Below, in pieces: positions 7,551 to 16,338 of a stretch of DNA of 64,000 nt; within the stretch, counting starts at the first letter, position 1; every line of letters starts with the position of its first letter. The stretch is taken from contig CAWFSJ010000005.1 in NCBI GenBank assembly GCA_963818505.1, positions 1 through 64,000 on the forward strand, in the 5' to 3' direction. Under the pieces are notes generated by a model that was not told where the DNA came from, searched no databases, and saw nothing but the letters and a program-made list of their open reading frames with translations. A program made the translations under genes and the position numbers. The stretch comes from JADKAV01 sp963818505 (GTDB lineage Bacteria; Actinomycetota; Actinomycetes; S36-B12; UBA10799).

Positions 7551-8713
7551 GCGGTACTTTCCTCCTCTATCGCGATCCTTGGAATCGCTAGTTCTGCTGT
7601 GTACGGGGGCAATCTCAGTGTGAAGGTGCTTCCCTCGCCCAACACGCTCCACACGCCCACTTCACCGCCGTGGTTCTCGGCGACATGCTTGACGATGGCC
7701 AGGCCCAGGCCGGTGCCACCGGTGACTCGCGACCGGGCTTGGTCCACCCGGTAGAAGCGTTCGAACACCCGGTGCAGTTCGTTCTCCGGAATGCCCATCC
7801 CCTGGTCGGCCACGCTGATGTCGACCACACCTTGGGACAACCTGGTCGTCACGACGACCCGCGTCCCACGCGCGCTGTAGTTGATGGCATTGGTGAGCAG
7901 GTTGCGCAGCGCGGTGATCATCTGCGCCTCAACGCCCAGCACCATGAGACCGGGGGTACCGGCAACCACGACCTGGATCTGCGAGTTCTGCGCGAGCAGT
8001 TTGGTGGTGTCCAGCGCCTCAGCCACCATGGCATCCACCGCGACGGGCTCGGCGTCCTTGAGCGGGTCTGCGCCCTGCAGTCGGCTCAAGTCGATCAGGT
8101 CGCCCACGAGATCGCTGAGCCGACCGGCCTCGGCCTCCATGCGTCCGGCGAAGTGGCGTACTGCCTCGGGCTCGTCAGCCGAACTCAGGATCGCCTCAGC
8201 GAGCAGGCTCAGGGCTCCGATGGGGGTCTTCAGTTCATGGCTGACGTTGGCGACGAAATCACGGCGCACTGCATCGACGCGGTGGGACTCCGACAAGTCC
8301 TCGGCAACCACCAGAACAGTGGCCGAATCCAGGGGTGCGACCCGCAGTCGCAGGCTGATCAGGCCCTTCCCGAGTGGAGGCCTGCGAACGGTCACGTCGT
8401 GCTCGCGCACGATTGAGTCCCGCCGCACGTCGGCGACCATCGACGTCACCTCGGGGATTGCGATCCGGCCGTTGTGCACCAGGGTCAGCGCCAGTGCCTG
8501 ATTGCTGACACGCACGGGCACTCCCGAGGCATCCACGAGCAAGGACGCACCCGGCAGCGCAGCCAGAATCCGGTCCACATCCACATGAACCGGTGAGCCC
8601 AAGGACTCGTCAGCCGCCGTGGACTTGCGTGCAACGCGCACGCGGGACGCCACGAAGCCCAAAACCACCCCCAGGAGGCCGGCCACGGCAATCCAGACGC
8701 CCGTCACACTCAA
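7547..8713 (-). CDS. senX3: SenX3-type sensor histidine kinase
   Basis: The 388-aa kinase has one clear N-terminal membrane segment (about 5-24), a PAS-like sensory region (45-140), the H box FVANVSHELKTPIG (phospho-acceptor His159), an N box (RNLLTNAINYSARG) and G boxes DQGMGIPENE and GGTGLGLAIVKH. Mycobacterial SenX3 has two membrane helices; only one is obvious here. The most upstream start is TTG at 8713; GTG at 8707 is equally possible, and neither has a good ribosome binding site. It pairs with regX3 immediately downstream. Confidence 0.93.
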   Translation of the reverse strand: MSVTGVWIAVAGLLGVVLGFVASRVRVARKSTAADESLGSPVHVDVDRILAALPGASLLVDASGVPVRVSNQALALTLVHNGRIAIPEVTSMVADVRRDSIVREHDVTVRRPPLGKGLISLRLRVAPLDSATVLVVAEDLSESHRVDAVRRDFVANVSHELKTPIGALSLLAEAILSSADEPEAVRHFAGRMEAEAGRLSDLVGDLIDLSRLQGADPLKDAEPVAVDAMVAEALDTTKLLAQNSQIQVVVAGTPGLMVLGVEAQMITALRNLLTNAINYSARGTRVVVTTRLSQGVVDISVADQGMGIPENELHRVFERFYRVDQARSRVTGGTGLGLAIVKHVAENHGGEVGVWSVLGEGSTFTLRLPPYTAELAIPRIAIEEESTA

Positions 8714-8836
8714 AGATTACGTAGCACCGGTCAGTGAAGTGGACCACTGGCACAAGAGGCACCCGATGAGTCGCTTGACGTTCACCGTCCGTATCCCACG
8801 GGTCGAGCGGCGACAGGGGGTCGAGCGGCGCCGCAA

Positions 8837-8887
8837 ATCCACCCTTCGTTCACTATTCGTTCACTTTGGCGTATAGTTCCGTTCAGA
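8837..8887 (+). promoter_or_regulatory. PHO-box-like direct repeats with embedded -10 promoter
   Basis: Heptamers recur on an 11-nt period: ATCCACC (8837), GTTCACT (8848), GTTCACT (8859), a degenerate unit (8870) and GTTCAGA (8881). Eleven-nt direct repeats of GTTCACC define PhoP/RegX3 operators in Streptomyces and mycobacteria. TATAGT at 8872-8877 is a good -10, with TTCACT (8849-8854) 17 nt upstream in the -35 position, so the box would activate rightward transcription into the small ORF at 8905. A single GTTCACC at 8780 lies nearer senX3. Confidence 0.72.
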
Positions 8888-8904
8888 ACCTGAAGGAGGC
8901 ACCC

Positions 8905-9042
8905 ATGGTGATCATGCAATGGGAAATTGCTCGTGGATCAGATGGCCGTAACAAGTTGGTGGCGCAGTGGGCCGCCCCGGTCATTCCCGAGCCGAGGGAA
9001 AGTCTCGAGGAGTTCGGGCGCCCCGCGCTGATCGGGGCCTGA
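8905..9042 (+). CDS. 45-aa small protein downstream of the PHO-like box
   Basis: The ORF begins ATG with a strong AAGGAGG 7 nt upstream and ends in TGA. It encodes 45 residues starting MVIMQWEIARGSDG, with two Trp, a Pro-rich middle (VIPEPRE) and the end RPALIGA. There is no signal peptide or membrane segment. It is the first gene after the predicted PHO-controlled promoter and lies 57 nt ahead of mshA. I recognise no family. The strong ribosome binding site and the operator favour a real gene; it could also act as a leader or uORF for mshA. Confidence 0.62.
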   Translation: MVIMQWEIARGSDGRNKLVAQWAAPVIPEPRESLEEFGRPALIGA

Positions 9043-9099
9043 ACCGAGCACGAGTACCCCGTAAGGCGGCGATCAACGGCTTCGGCGACACTTGATTTC

Positions 9100-10362
9100 A
9101 TGCAACGCGTGCGCCGAGTAGCGATGATCTCGATGCACACTTCCCCTTTGGCCGTGCCGGGCAGTGGGGACGCCGGCGGCATGAACGTGTACGTGCTCGA
9201 GGTCTCACGGCAGTTGGCCGCCCAGGGAACACAGGTCGAGATCTTCACCCGAGCCACGAGCAGCGACCAACCACCGGTCGTCGAAGTGGTCGACGGCGTG
9301 AGTGTGCATCACGTGGTGGCCGGCCCGTACGAAGGCCTGCGCAAGGAACTGCTGCCGACGCAGTTGTGCGCGTTCACCGCTTCTGTGCTGCGAGCAGAGG
9401 CGCACCGGCCCGAGGGCTACTACGACTTGGTCCATTCGCACTACTGGCTGTCAGGACAGGTTGGCTGGGTTGCCTCCGAGCGCTGGCAGATCCCGTTGAT
9501 CCACAGCATGCACACCATGGCCAAGGTCAAGAACCTGACGATGGCATCGGGCGATCGGCCTGAGCCTTACGAACGGGTTCTGGGTGAGCAGCAGGTGGTC
9601 AACGTGGCCGACCGCCTCATAGCCAATACGGAGACCGAAGCCGAGGACCTGATCGCGCTCTATGGAGCCGACCCGCAGCGGGTTGCTGTGGCCCTGCCGG
9701 GCGTGGACCTTGAGACCTTCTCCCCCGGTGATCGTGGCGCTGCCCGCGTAGCCCATGGACTGCGCGACGACGACATCGTCTTGCTCTTCGTCGGCCGTCT
9801 GCAGCCGTTGAAGGCCCCCGACGTGCTGGTCAAGGCCGCTGCGGAACTTCTGCGCCGCCACCCCGACCTCCGGCCGCGCCTGAAGGTGATCATCAATGGG
9901 GGCCCATCGGGCAACGGGATCGAACGCGCCTCGGACCTGCCCGCGCTGATCAAGCGCCTGGGCGTGGACGACATCGTGACGATGATGGACCCCGTCGGTC
10001 GCGATGAACTACCCGATCTGTTCAGGGCGGCCGACCTGGTCGTGGTCCCCAGTTACTCGGAATCGTTCGGCCTCGTCGCCGTGGAGGCGCAAGCCTGCGC
10101 AACCCCAGTCGTGGCCAGTCGGGTCGGCGGTTTGACCACCGCGGTGGGCGACGGCGGGGTTCTGGTGCCCGGCCACGACCCGGCAGCTTTCGCATCAGCA
10201 CTTGAGTCCGTGCTGCTCGTGCCCGGCCGTCGGGACTGGATGAGTCGGGCCGCCCGTTCACACGCCGAACAGTTCAGTTGGAGCGCGACCGCTGACTCCA
10301 CGTTGGCCGCCTACGAGGCGGCGCTGGCGGAGCGGCCCCTTCTGCTGCGCAGGTACGCATGA
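9100..10362 (+). CDS. mshA: D-inositol-3-phosphate glycosyltransferase MshA
   Basis: MshA joins N-acetylglucosamine from UDP-GlcNAc to inositol 3-phosphate, the first step of mycothiol synthesis. The 420-aa GT-B protein has the diagnostic N-terminal MHTSPLAVPGSGDAGGMNVY segment and the C-terminal GT4 pocket SYSESFGLVAVEAQACATPV with GRLQPLKAPDVLV before it. It is a marker gene of Actinomycetota. The start lacks a convincing ribosome binding site. It overlaps the YbjN gene by 4 nt, matching the mshA-Rv0487 order in M. tuberculosis. Confidence 0.95.
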   Translation: MQRVRRVAMISMHTSPLAVPGSGDAGGMNVYVLEVSRQLAAQGTQVEIFTRATSSDQPPVVEVVDGVSVHHVVAGPYEGLRKELLPTQLCAFTASVLRAEAHRPEGYYDLVHSHYWLSGQVGWVASERWQIPLIHSMHTMAKVKNLTMASGDRPEPYERVLGEQQVVNVADRLIANTETEAEDLIALYGADPQRVAVALPGVDLETFSPGDRGAARVAHGLRDDDIVLLFVGRLQPLKAPDVLVKAAAELLRRHPDLRPRLKVIINGGPSGNGIERASDLPALIKRLGVDDIVTMMDPVGRDELPDLFRAADLVVVPSYSESFGLVAVEAQACATPVVASRVGGLTTAVGDGGVLVPGHDPAAFASALESVLLVPGRRDWMSRAARSHAEQFSWSATADSTLAAYEAALAERPLLLRRYA

Positions 10363-10832
10363 TCCAGGTCGTTCTGGACTGGCTGGAAGACTCGGGGCTC
10401 GACTTCGACCGGACCGACGACGTGTTCACAGTCGTGCTTCCCGGTGAGCACAAACTGCGCACCACCTGTTCACTGGCCGCCGGACAGCATTCGTTGTCGA
10501 TCAATGCATTCGTGGCCAGGCACCCGGACGAGAACACCGATGTGGTCCACAGGTGGCTGCTTGAGCGCAACCGTCGGCTCTTCTCGATCGCCTACGCGAT
10601 CGACCATCTCGGGGACATCTACCTGGTGGGCCGCTTGGCAGCTGCCACCGTTTCGCAGGATCTGCTGGACCAGGTGTTGGGAGCAGTGCTTGCTGAGGCG
10701 GACGGCTCCTTCAACACCATCCTGGAACTGGGATTCAGGTCGTCCATCGAGCGGGAATGGCGCTGGCGACTGTCGCGCGGCGAGCCGACGGCCAACCTCG
10801 CCGCGTTCGAGCATCTGCGTCCTCGCGACTGA
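10359..10832 (+). CDS. YbjN-domain protein
   Basis: The 157-aa soluble protein has the YbjN / type III secretion chaperone-like alpha-beta fold pattern: paired strands VFTVVLPGEHKLRTTCSLA and SLSINAFVARHPDENTD, a helix with LLERNRRLFSIAYAID, and DIYLVGRLAAATVS. It overlaps the mshA stop by an ATGA and precedes gpmA, the same neighbourhood as Rv0487. In Actinomycetota the function is unproven; the fixed place between mshA and gpm is the best clue. Confidence 0.85.
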   Translation: MIQVVLDWLEDSGLDFDRTDDVFTVVLPGEHKLRTTCSLAAGQHSLSINAFVARHPDENTDVVHRWLLERNRRLFSIAYAIDHLGDIYLVGRLAAATVSQDLLDQVLGAVLAEADGSFNTILELGFRSSIEREWRWRLSRGEPTANLAAFEHLRPRD

Positions 10833-10879
10833 CCGGGCACCCCGGGCCACCGAACCCCCGTTGTCGATACGGTTGGCAC

Positions 10880-11623
10880 ATGAGCACACTGATCCTTCTG
10901 CGCCACGGTGAAAGTGAATGGAACGCCCTGAATCTGTTCACAGGGTGGGTGGATGTGAACCTCACGGAAAAGGGCGTCAACGAGGCTGGCCGGGCAGGCG
11001 ACCTCCTGGCTGCTTCGAACATCCTGCCCGACGTGGTGCACACCTCAGTCATGCTCCGCGCGATCCGGACCACCTCTTTGGCACTCGAACGGTGCGACCG
11101 TCAATGGATCCCCGTTCGACGCTCCTGGCGACTCAACGAACGCCACTACGGCGCACTTCAGGGCAAGAACAAGAAGGAGACCCTCGCGCAGTACGGCGAG
11201 GAGCAGTTCATGCTGTGGCGCCGGTCGTACGACACTCCCCCGCCCCCCATCGCAGCCGACGACCAGTACTCGCAGTTCGACGACCCTCGCTACGCCGCGT
11301 TGCCCCCTGAGATCCGGCCCCTGACCGAGTGCCTCAAAGACGTGGTCGTGCGGATGTTGCCCTACTGGTACGACGCGGTGGTACCGGACTTACGCACGAA
11401 CGGGACCGTCATGATCGGCGCCCACGGGAACTCGCTGCGAGCATTGGTCAAGCACTTGGAGGGGATCTCCGACGCTGAGATCGCGGGCCTTAACATCCCG
11501 ACCGGGATTCCCTTGGTGTACGAACTTGACGAAACGATGCGCCCCACCGGACCGGGCACCTACCTCGACCCGGAGGCGGCATCGGCAGCCGCTGCTGCTG
11601 TAGCCAACCAGGGCAAGGCTTGA
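10880..11623 (+). CDS. gpmA: 2,3-bisphosphoglycerate-dependent phosphoglycerate mutase
   Basis: GpmA interconverts 3- and 2-phosphoglycerate in glycolysis. The ATG at 10880 gives 247 aa beginning MSTLILLRHGESEWN with the phospho-accepting His9 motif. The conserved ERHYGALQGKNKKETL and the second catalytic His in GAHGNSLRALVKHLE are present. Reading further upstream would add about 41 non-homologous residues. Together with mshA, ybjN and senX3-regX3 it keeps the gene set known from M. tuberculosis. Confidence 0.95.
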   Translation: MSTLILLRHGESEWNALNLFTGWVDVNLTEKGVNEAGRAGDLLAASNILPDVVHTSVMLRAIRTTSLALERCDRQWIPVRRSWRLNERHYGALQGKNKKETLAQYGEEQFMLWRRSYDTPPPPIAADDQYSQFDDPRYAALPPEIRPLTECLKDVVVRMLPYWYDAVVPDLRTNGTVMIGAHGNSLRALVKHLEGISDAEIAGLNIPTGIPLVYELDETMRPTGPGTYLDPEAASAAAAAVANQGKA

Positions 11624-11663
11624 GGTCTACTCTGGAAGTAGCCCGTCAACCCGAGGAGCCATC

Positions 11664-11978
11664 ATGACCAGAGAGTTCGGGGATCGCCCCGGAGACGAAG
11701 TTGTGGCCCAACTTTGGGATGAGCTGAGCAGGGAACTCGGGACCGACGGCCCGGAGTTCACCCAGATTCGCGACGGCCAGGACCACCGGGTCGGGCACCT
11801 GATCTCCCAGGACGACGAGAACGGCCGGGATCGCGTCTCCGAGGAGATCGCCTGGGACACCCACGACACCACCGACCTGTCCGCCGAGGAATCGGCGATG
11901 CACTTCGAGGAGGATGGCGGACTCGAGGAGACCCTGTCCGACGACATCCTGCACGACCTCGAGGGCTTCGAGGACTGA
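11664..11978 (+). CDS. Acidic DUF5709-like protein
   Basis: This is a very acidic 104-aa protein, with about a third of its residues Asp or Glu. Its C-terminal part SAEESAMHFEEDGG resembles the AEEAAMH element that I associate with actinobacterial DUF5709 proteins, but the match is from memory. There is no signal peptide, membrane segment or catalytic motif. CGAGGAG lies 5 nt before the ATG, and codon use fits its neighbours. It follows gpmA by 40 nt and precedes the groEL control region. Function unknown. Confidence 0.65.
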   Translation: MTREFGDRPGDEVVAQLWDELSRELGTDGPEFTQIRDGQDHRVGHLISQDDENGRDRVSEEIAWDTHDTTDLSAEESAMHFEEDGGLEETLSDDILHDLEGFED

Positions 11979-12063
11979 GCGGGCGGGTTTGACCACGCTT
12001 GAACCACCCGCTGCCGGACCGGCCTGCGTAACGAATATCGCGCACACCCATGCCGACCCGAGG

Positions 12064-12090
12064 CTTGCACTCTCGGGCATCGAGTGCTAA
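12064..12090 (+). promoter_or_regulatory. CIRCE operator 1 upstream of groEL
   Basis: CTTGCACTC, nine bases and GAGTGCTAA match the HrcA operator consensus TTAGCACTC-N9-GAGTGCTAA with one mismatch plus a C at the 5' edge. TTGCAC (12065-12070) within it could be a -35, with TAACAA (12088-12093) 17 nt later as a weak -10, so HrcA binding would block the promoter. Confidence 0.9.
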
Positions 12091-12097
12091 CAATGGA

Positions 12098-12124
12098 CTA
12101 GCACTCTCAGCGGGAGAGTGCTAA
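12098..12124 (+). promoter_or_regulatory. CIRCE operator 2 upstream of groEL
   Basis: CTAGCACTC, nine bases and GAGTGCTAA match the CIRCE consensus except for the first base. It lies 34 nt after the first element (start to start) and 112 nt before the groEL ATG. It would be in the 5' untranslated region if the promoter proposed at 12065-12093 is right. Confidence 0.93.
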
Positions 12125-12235
12125 TGGGAGCAGGGTGAGACCGCTCTCGGACGCCGGGACGTGAACGGTGTCCGACCGGTCGTCCGTCGCGGGCACCTCA
12201 ACCCACGAACCCCCCTATGGGAGGAATTGCAACCG

Positions 12236-13864
<1,629 letters not shown>

Positions 13865-13880
13865 GTCCTCCCAACAACAC

Positions 13881-13910
13881 GAAGGGCCGATCCGCAAGGG
13901 TCGGCCCTTC
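13881..13910 (+). terminator. groEL rho-independent-type terminator
   Basis: GAAGGGCCGA and TCGGCCCTTC form a perfect 10-bp stem around a 10-nt loop, 17 nt after the groEL stop. No long T-tract follows. The right strand of the stem can instead pair with GGCCGACC at 13917-13924 (GGTCGGCC from 13899), giving an alternative overlapping hairpin. Confidence 0.85.
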
Positions 13911-13944
13911 GTCGTTGGCCGACCCGCCCAGCTGAACCCACCTC

Positions 13945-14012
13945 GTTAGAGGTTGTGCGGTTCGTTAGCAAAAACACGCGTGGATTCGCTAACCAGGAAC
14001 ACAACCTCTAAC
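13945..14012. repeat. 68-nt dyad repeat, copy 4
   Basis: The left 9-nt arm is GTTAGCAAA rather than GTTAGCGAA, and the hexamers CGGTTC and CAGGAA do not pair. The 13-nt outer arms, the ACGCGT centre and the total length of 68 are unchanged. It lies between the convergent ends of groEL and wecB. Confidence 0.92.
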
Positions 14013-14085
14013 CAACACGCCCGGCGGCGGCCAGGGTCGGCCCTTCGTCGTTGGCCGACCCGCCCGACAGCCTGAAACCCACCTC

Positions 14086-14153
14086 GTTAGAGGTTGTGCG
14101 GTTCGTTAGCAAAAACACGCGTGGATTCGCTAACCAGGAACACAACCTCTAAC
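14086..14153. repeat. 68-nt dyad repeat, copy 5
   Basis: This copy is identical to copy 4, including the GTTAGCAAA variant arm, as expected if it arose by the tandem duplication. It ends 34 nt before the wecB stop codon. Confidence 0.92.
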
Positions 14154-14187
14154 CAACAGGCCCGGCGGCGGCCAGGGGCGCCCCGCA

Positions 14188-15609
14188 CTACCGGCGCAAG
14201 GACGCCAGTTTGTTGGCGGTGGTACCGCCGGAACCCCGGGCGCCTGGGTGGGCGGCGGCGATCATCGTGGAGGTGATCGCGATCTCCTCGGGGTCGTAAC
14301 CGGAGGCCTCCAGGACTCGGGTCCGGTTGAACGAGACGCCGTAGCGCTCCGGGGCAGGGGTGTCGAACACCAGGTGCTCAAGCGCGGCCCGCACCCGCTC
14401 GGACGCGCGGCCGTCGCCGAAGGGGTTGCTGATCGAGGTCATGGCGATGCGTGCCCCCGGGTCGTCAAGCAGCCCCAGTGCAATCGACTTGATCTTCTGG
14501 GCGTCGCTGCCGACCAGGATGAGCGAGCCGGCCTCAACACCTTCCGGCCGTTCGGATTCCTCGCGCGCCACAAGCACCGGTGTCCCCACACTGGGTGCCT
14601 CTTCCTGCACACCGCCCGAATCACTGATCGCCAGTGTCGCCCGCTGAAGTAGCCGCGCAAAGGGGATGTAGTCGATCGGTACGGTGAGGATGACGTTCGG
14701 GACATCGGCGAGGATCTCGTGAACATCCTCAGAGACCCGCGGGTTCGGGTGTACAGGCCAGACGATCACGACGTTGGGCCGCAGCAAGGCGATGTCCTTG
14801 ACCGCTTGTGCGATGCGTCGGATGGGTTCACCGAGATTCTCGCGTCGGTGAGCGGTGACGACGACGACTGGCACTGACGGGTCGTTGAGGACCTCCAGGC
14901 GCGGGTCGCTCCAGGGGGCGTGCAGATCGGCTGCCCAGTGCAGGGCGTCGATACCGGTGTTGCCTGTCACGAAGATCCGCTGCGGATCCACGCCCTCACG
15001 CACGAGGTTGGCCTGATTGGCCGGGGTCGGGGCGAGGTGGAACGCGGCCATGCGCGAGATCAACTGTCGGTTGAGTTCCTCGGGGAACGGCGAGAGGATG
15101 TCGCGGGTGCGTAGGCCGGCTTCCACGTGCACGACAGGAAGCTTGCAGCCGATGGACGCAAGGCCGGCGGCCATCGCCGAGGTCGTGTCGCCATGGACCA
15201 GGGTCAAGGCCGGGTAGGGACTTCCTGGGTGCTCGGCGGCACCGAACAGTCGCGGCCGCGTCCGCCGCTCCGCGCCCCCGCGCAGTTCGTCCAGCAGCCC
15301 GTCGAAGGCCCCCACACAGTCGCGCACCAGGGTGTTGATCGTATTGGTCTGCCTGCCGATCTTCAGATTCACGTCGGGGGTGATACCCGCTGCTTCAAGG
15401 ATGGGCAGGACCAAGTGCTCGTGCTGGCCGGTGTTGACGACGTACGGGGTGAGCAGGCGCGACTTCTTCAAAGCCTGGACGACCGGCAGCATCTTGATGG
15501 CCTCTGGCCGGGTCCCCATCACAACCAGGCACCGGACTCGTTCGCTGTCTCCACCAGAGGAACTCGGGAAGTTCCGATGATCGGGCATTGCCGTCTTGAA
15601 CGCGCTCAT
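14188..15609 (-). CDS. wecB: UDP-N-acetylglucosamine 2-epimerase (non-hydrolysing)
   Basis: WecB interconverts UDP-GlcNAc and UDP-ManNAc for envelope polysaccharide synthesis. Family motifs are GTRPEAIKMLPVV, HVEAGLRTRDI, VTAHRRENLGEPI and ISDSGGVQEEAPSVGTPVLV. At 473 aa it is about 90 residues longer than usual: it has an N-terminal leader, an Arg-rich insertion near residues 110-130 (GGAERRTRPRLFGAAEH) and a C-terminal tail of about 40 residues. AAGAGG precedes the ATG. It diverges from the exopolysaccharide-like genes at 15675 and may supply sugar nucleotides to them, which is inference. Confidence 0.92.
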   Translation of the reverse strand: MSAFKTAMPDHRNFPSSSGGDSERVRCLVVMGTRPEAIKMLPVVQALKKSRLLTPYVVNTGQHEHLVLPILEAAGITPDVNLKIGRQTNTINTLVRDCVGAFDGLLDELRGGAERRTRPRLFGAAEHPGSPYPALTLVHGDTTSAMAAGLASIGCKLPVVHVEAGLRTRDILSPFPEELNRQLISRMAAFHLAPTPANQANLVREGVDPQRIFVTGNTGIDALHWAADLHAPWSDPRLEVLNDPSVPVVVVTAHRRENLGEPIRRIAQAVKDIALLRPNVVIVWPVHPNPRVSEDVHEILADVPNVILTVPIDYIPFARLLQRATLAISDSGGVQEEAPSVGTPVLVAREESERPEGVEAGSLILVGSDAQKIKSIALGLLDDPGARIAMTSISNPFGDGRASERVRAALEHLVFDTPAPERYGVSFNRTRVLEASGYDPEEIAITSTMIAAAHPGARGSGGTTANKLASLRR

Positions 15610-15674
15610 GACCTCTTATCGGCGTGCCAGGGTGTGACTTGACCGAAAAGGTCAACCTGCCGATAGGAGTAGAC

Positions 15675-16325
15675 ATGAGGACATTCCGGCGCACGCGGTC
15701 TGTGTGGGCCGCCCTGTTCCTGGCCGGTGCGATTGTCATCCCCATGGCATCTCCGGCAGCCGCCGCAACCCTGACCGACGGCGACAGTTACGGGCCGTGG
15801 CAGGTGGTCTTCGCCGGGTACGGCGACGTGACCGCCACATCGACGTCCAAGCTGAGGCTGCGCCCAGCCGCCCCGACCAACCCTTCCGAGACCCATGCCG
15901 CCCTGGTCGTCACCAAGACCGTCTACACCTCGACCCGCGTCAAGGCCCGTGTCACCACCAACGCCCAACTTCGCACGGGATCGGAGCCGAACCCCTGGGA
16001 GACCGGCTGGCTGGTTGCCCGCTACCAGGACAACGAGCACTTCTACTACGCAGCCCTGAAGACCAACGGCTGGGAACTCGGCAAGCGTGACCCCGCCTTC
16101 CCCGGCGGCCAGCGCTTCCTGACGTCGGGATCCACACCCAACGCCCGTGTGGGACAAGCCCAGGTCGTGGTCCTGACCGCGAAAGGCTCGAAACTCACTC
16201 TGCGCATCAACGGCGATGTCGTCGCTTCTTTCACCGACACTGCCACCCCTTACAGCAGCGGCGCGGCCGGGCTGTACACCGAGGATGCCGACGTGACCTT
16301 CGATCAGATCGCAATCACGAGCTGA
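15675..16325 (+). CDS. Secreted LamG/concanavalin-like protein
   Basis: From the ATG at 15675 (ATAGGAG upstream) the 216-aa product has a typical signal peptide with cleavage after SPAAA. The mature part is a beta sandwich: RVKARVTTNAQL, WLVARYQDNEHFYYAAL, KLTLRINGDVVASF and GAAGLYTEDADVTFDQIAI. This pattern is typical of concanavalin A/LamG folds that bind or cleave glycans (DUF1080-like). No catalytic acid pair is evident, so carbohydrate binding is likelier than hydrolysis. It is first in an apparent operon with the BcsB-like and GT2 genes. Confidence 0.75.
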   Translation: MRTFRRTRSVWAALFLAGAIVIPMASPAAAATLTDGDSYGPWQVVFAGYGDVTATSTSKLRLRPAAPTNPSETHAALVVTKTVYTSTRVKARVTTNAQLRTGSEPNPWETGWLVARYQDNEHFYYAALKTNGWELGKRDPAFPGGQRFLTSGSTPNARVGQAQVVVLTAKGSKLTLRINGDVVASFTDTATPYSSGAAGLYTEDADVTFDQIAITS

Positions 16326-16338
16326 CCAGGGAGACGTG

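Larger units (their letters stand above)
13897..14173. repeat. Tandem duplication of about 140 nt with dyad repeats 4 and 5
   Basis: Unit 1 (13897-14032) and unit 2 (14033-14173) start with the same AGGGTCGGCCCTTCGTCG stretch, carry one dyad repeat each, and end in GGCGGCGGCCAGGG. They differ by a small indel before the dyad and a base or two after it. Each unit carries the right arm of the groEL terminator and its own GGTCGGCC/GGCCGACC hairpin (13899-13924 and 14035-14060). Confidence 0.88.
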
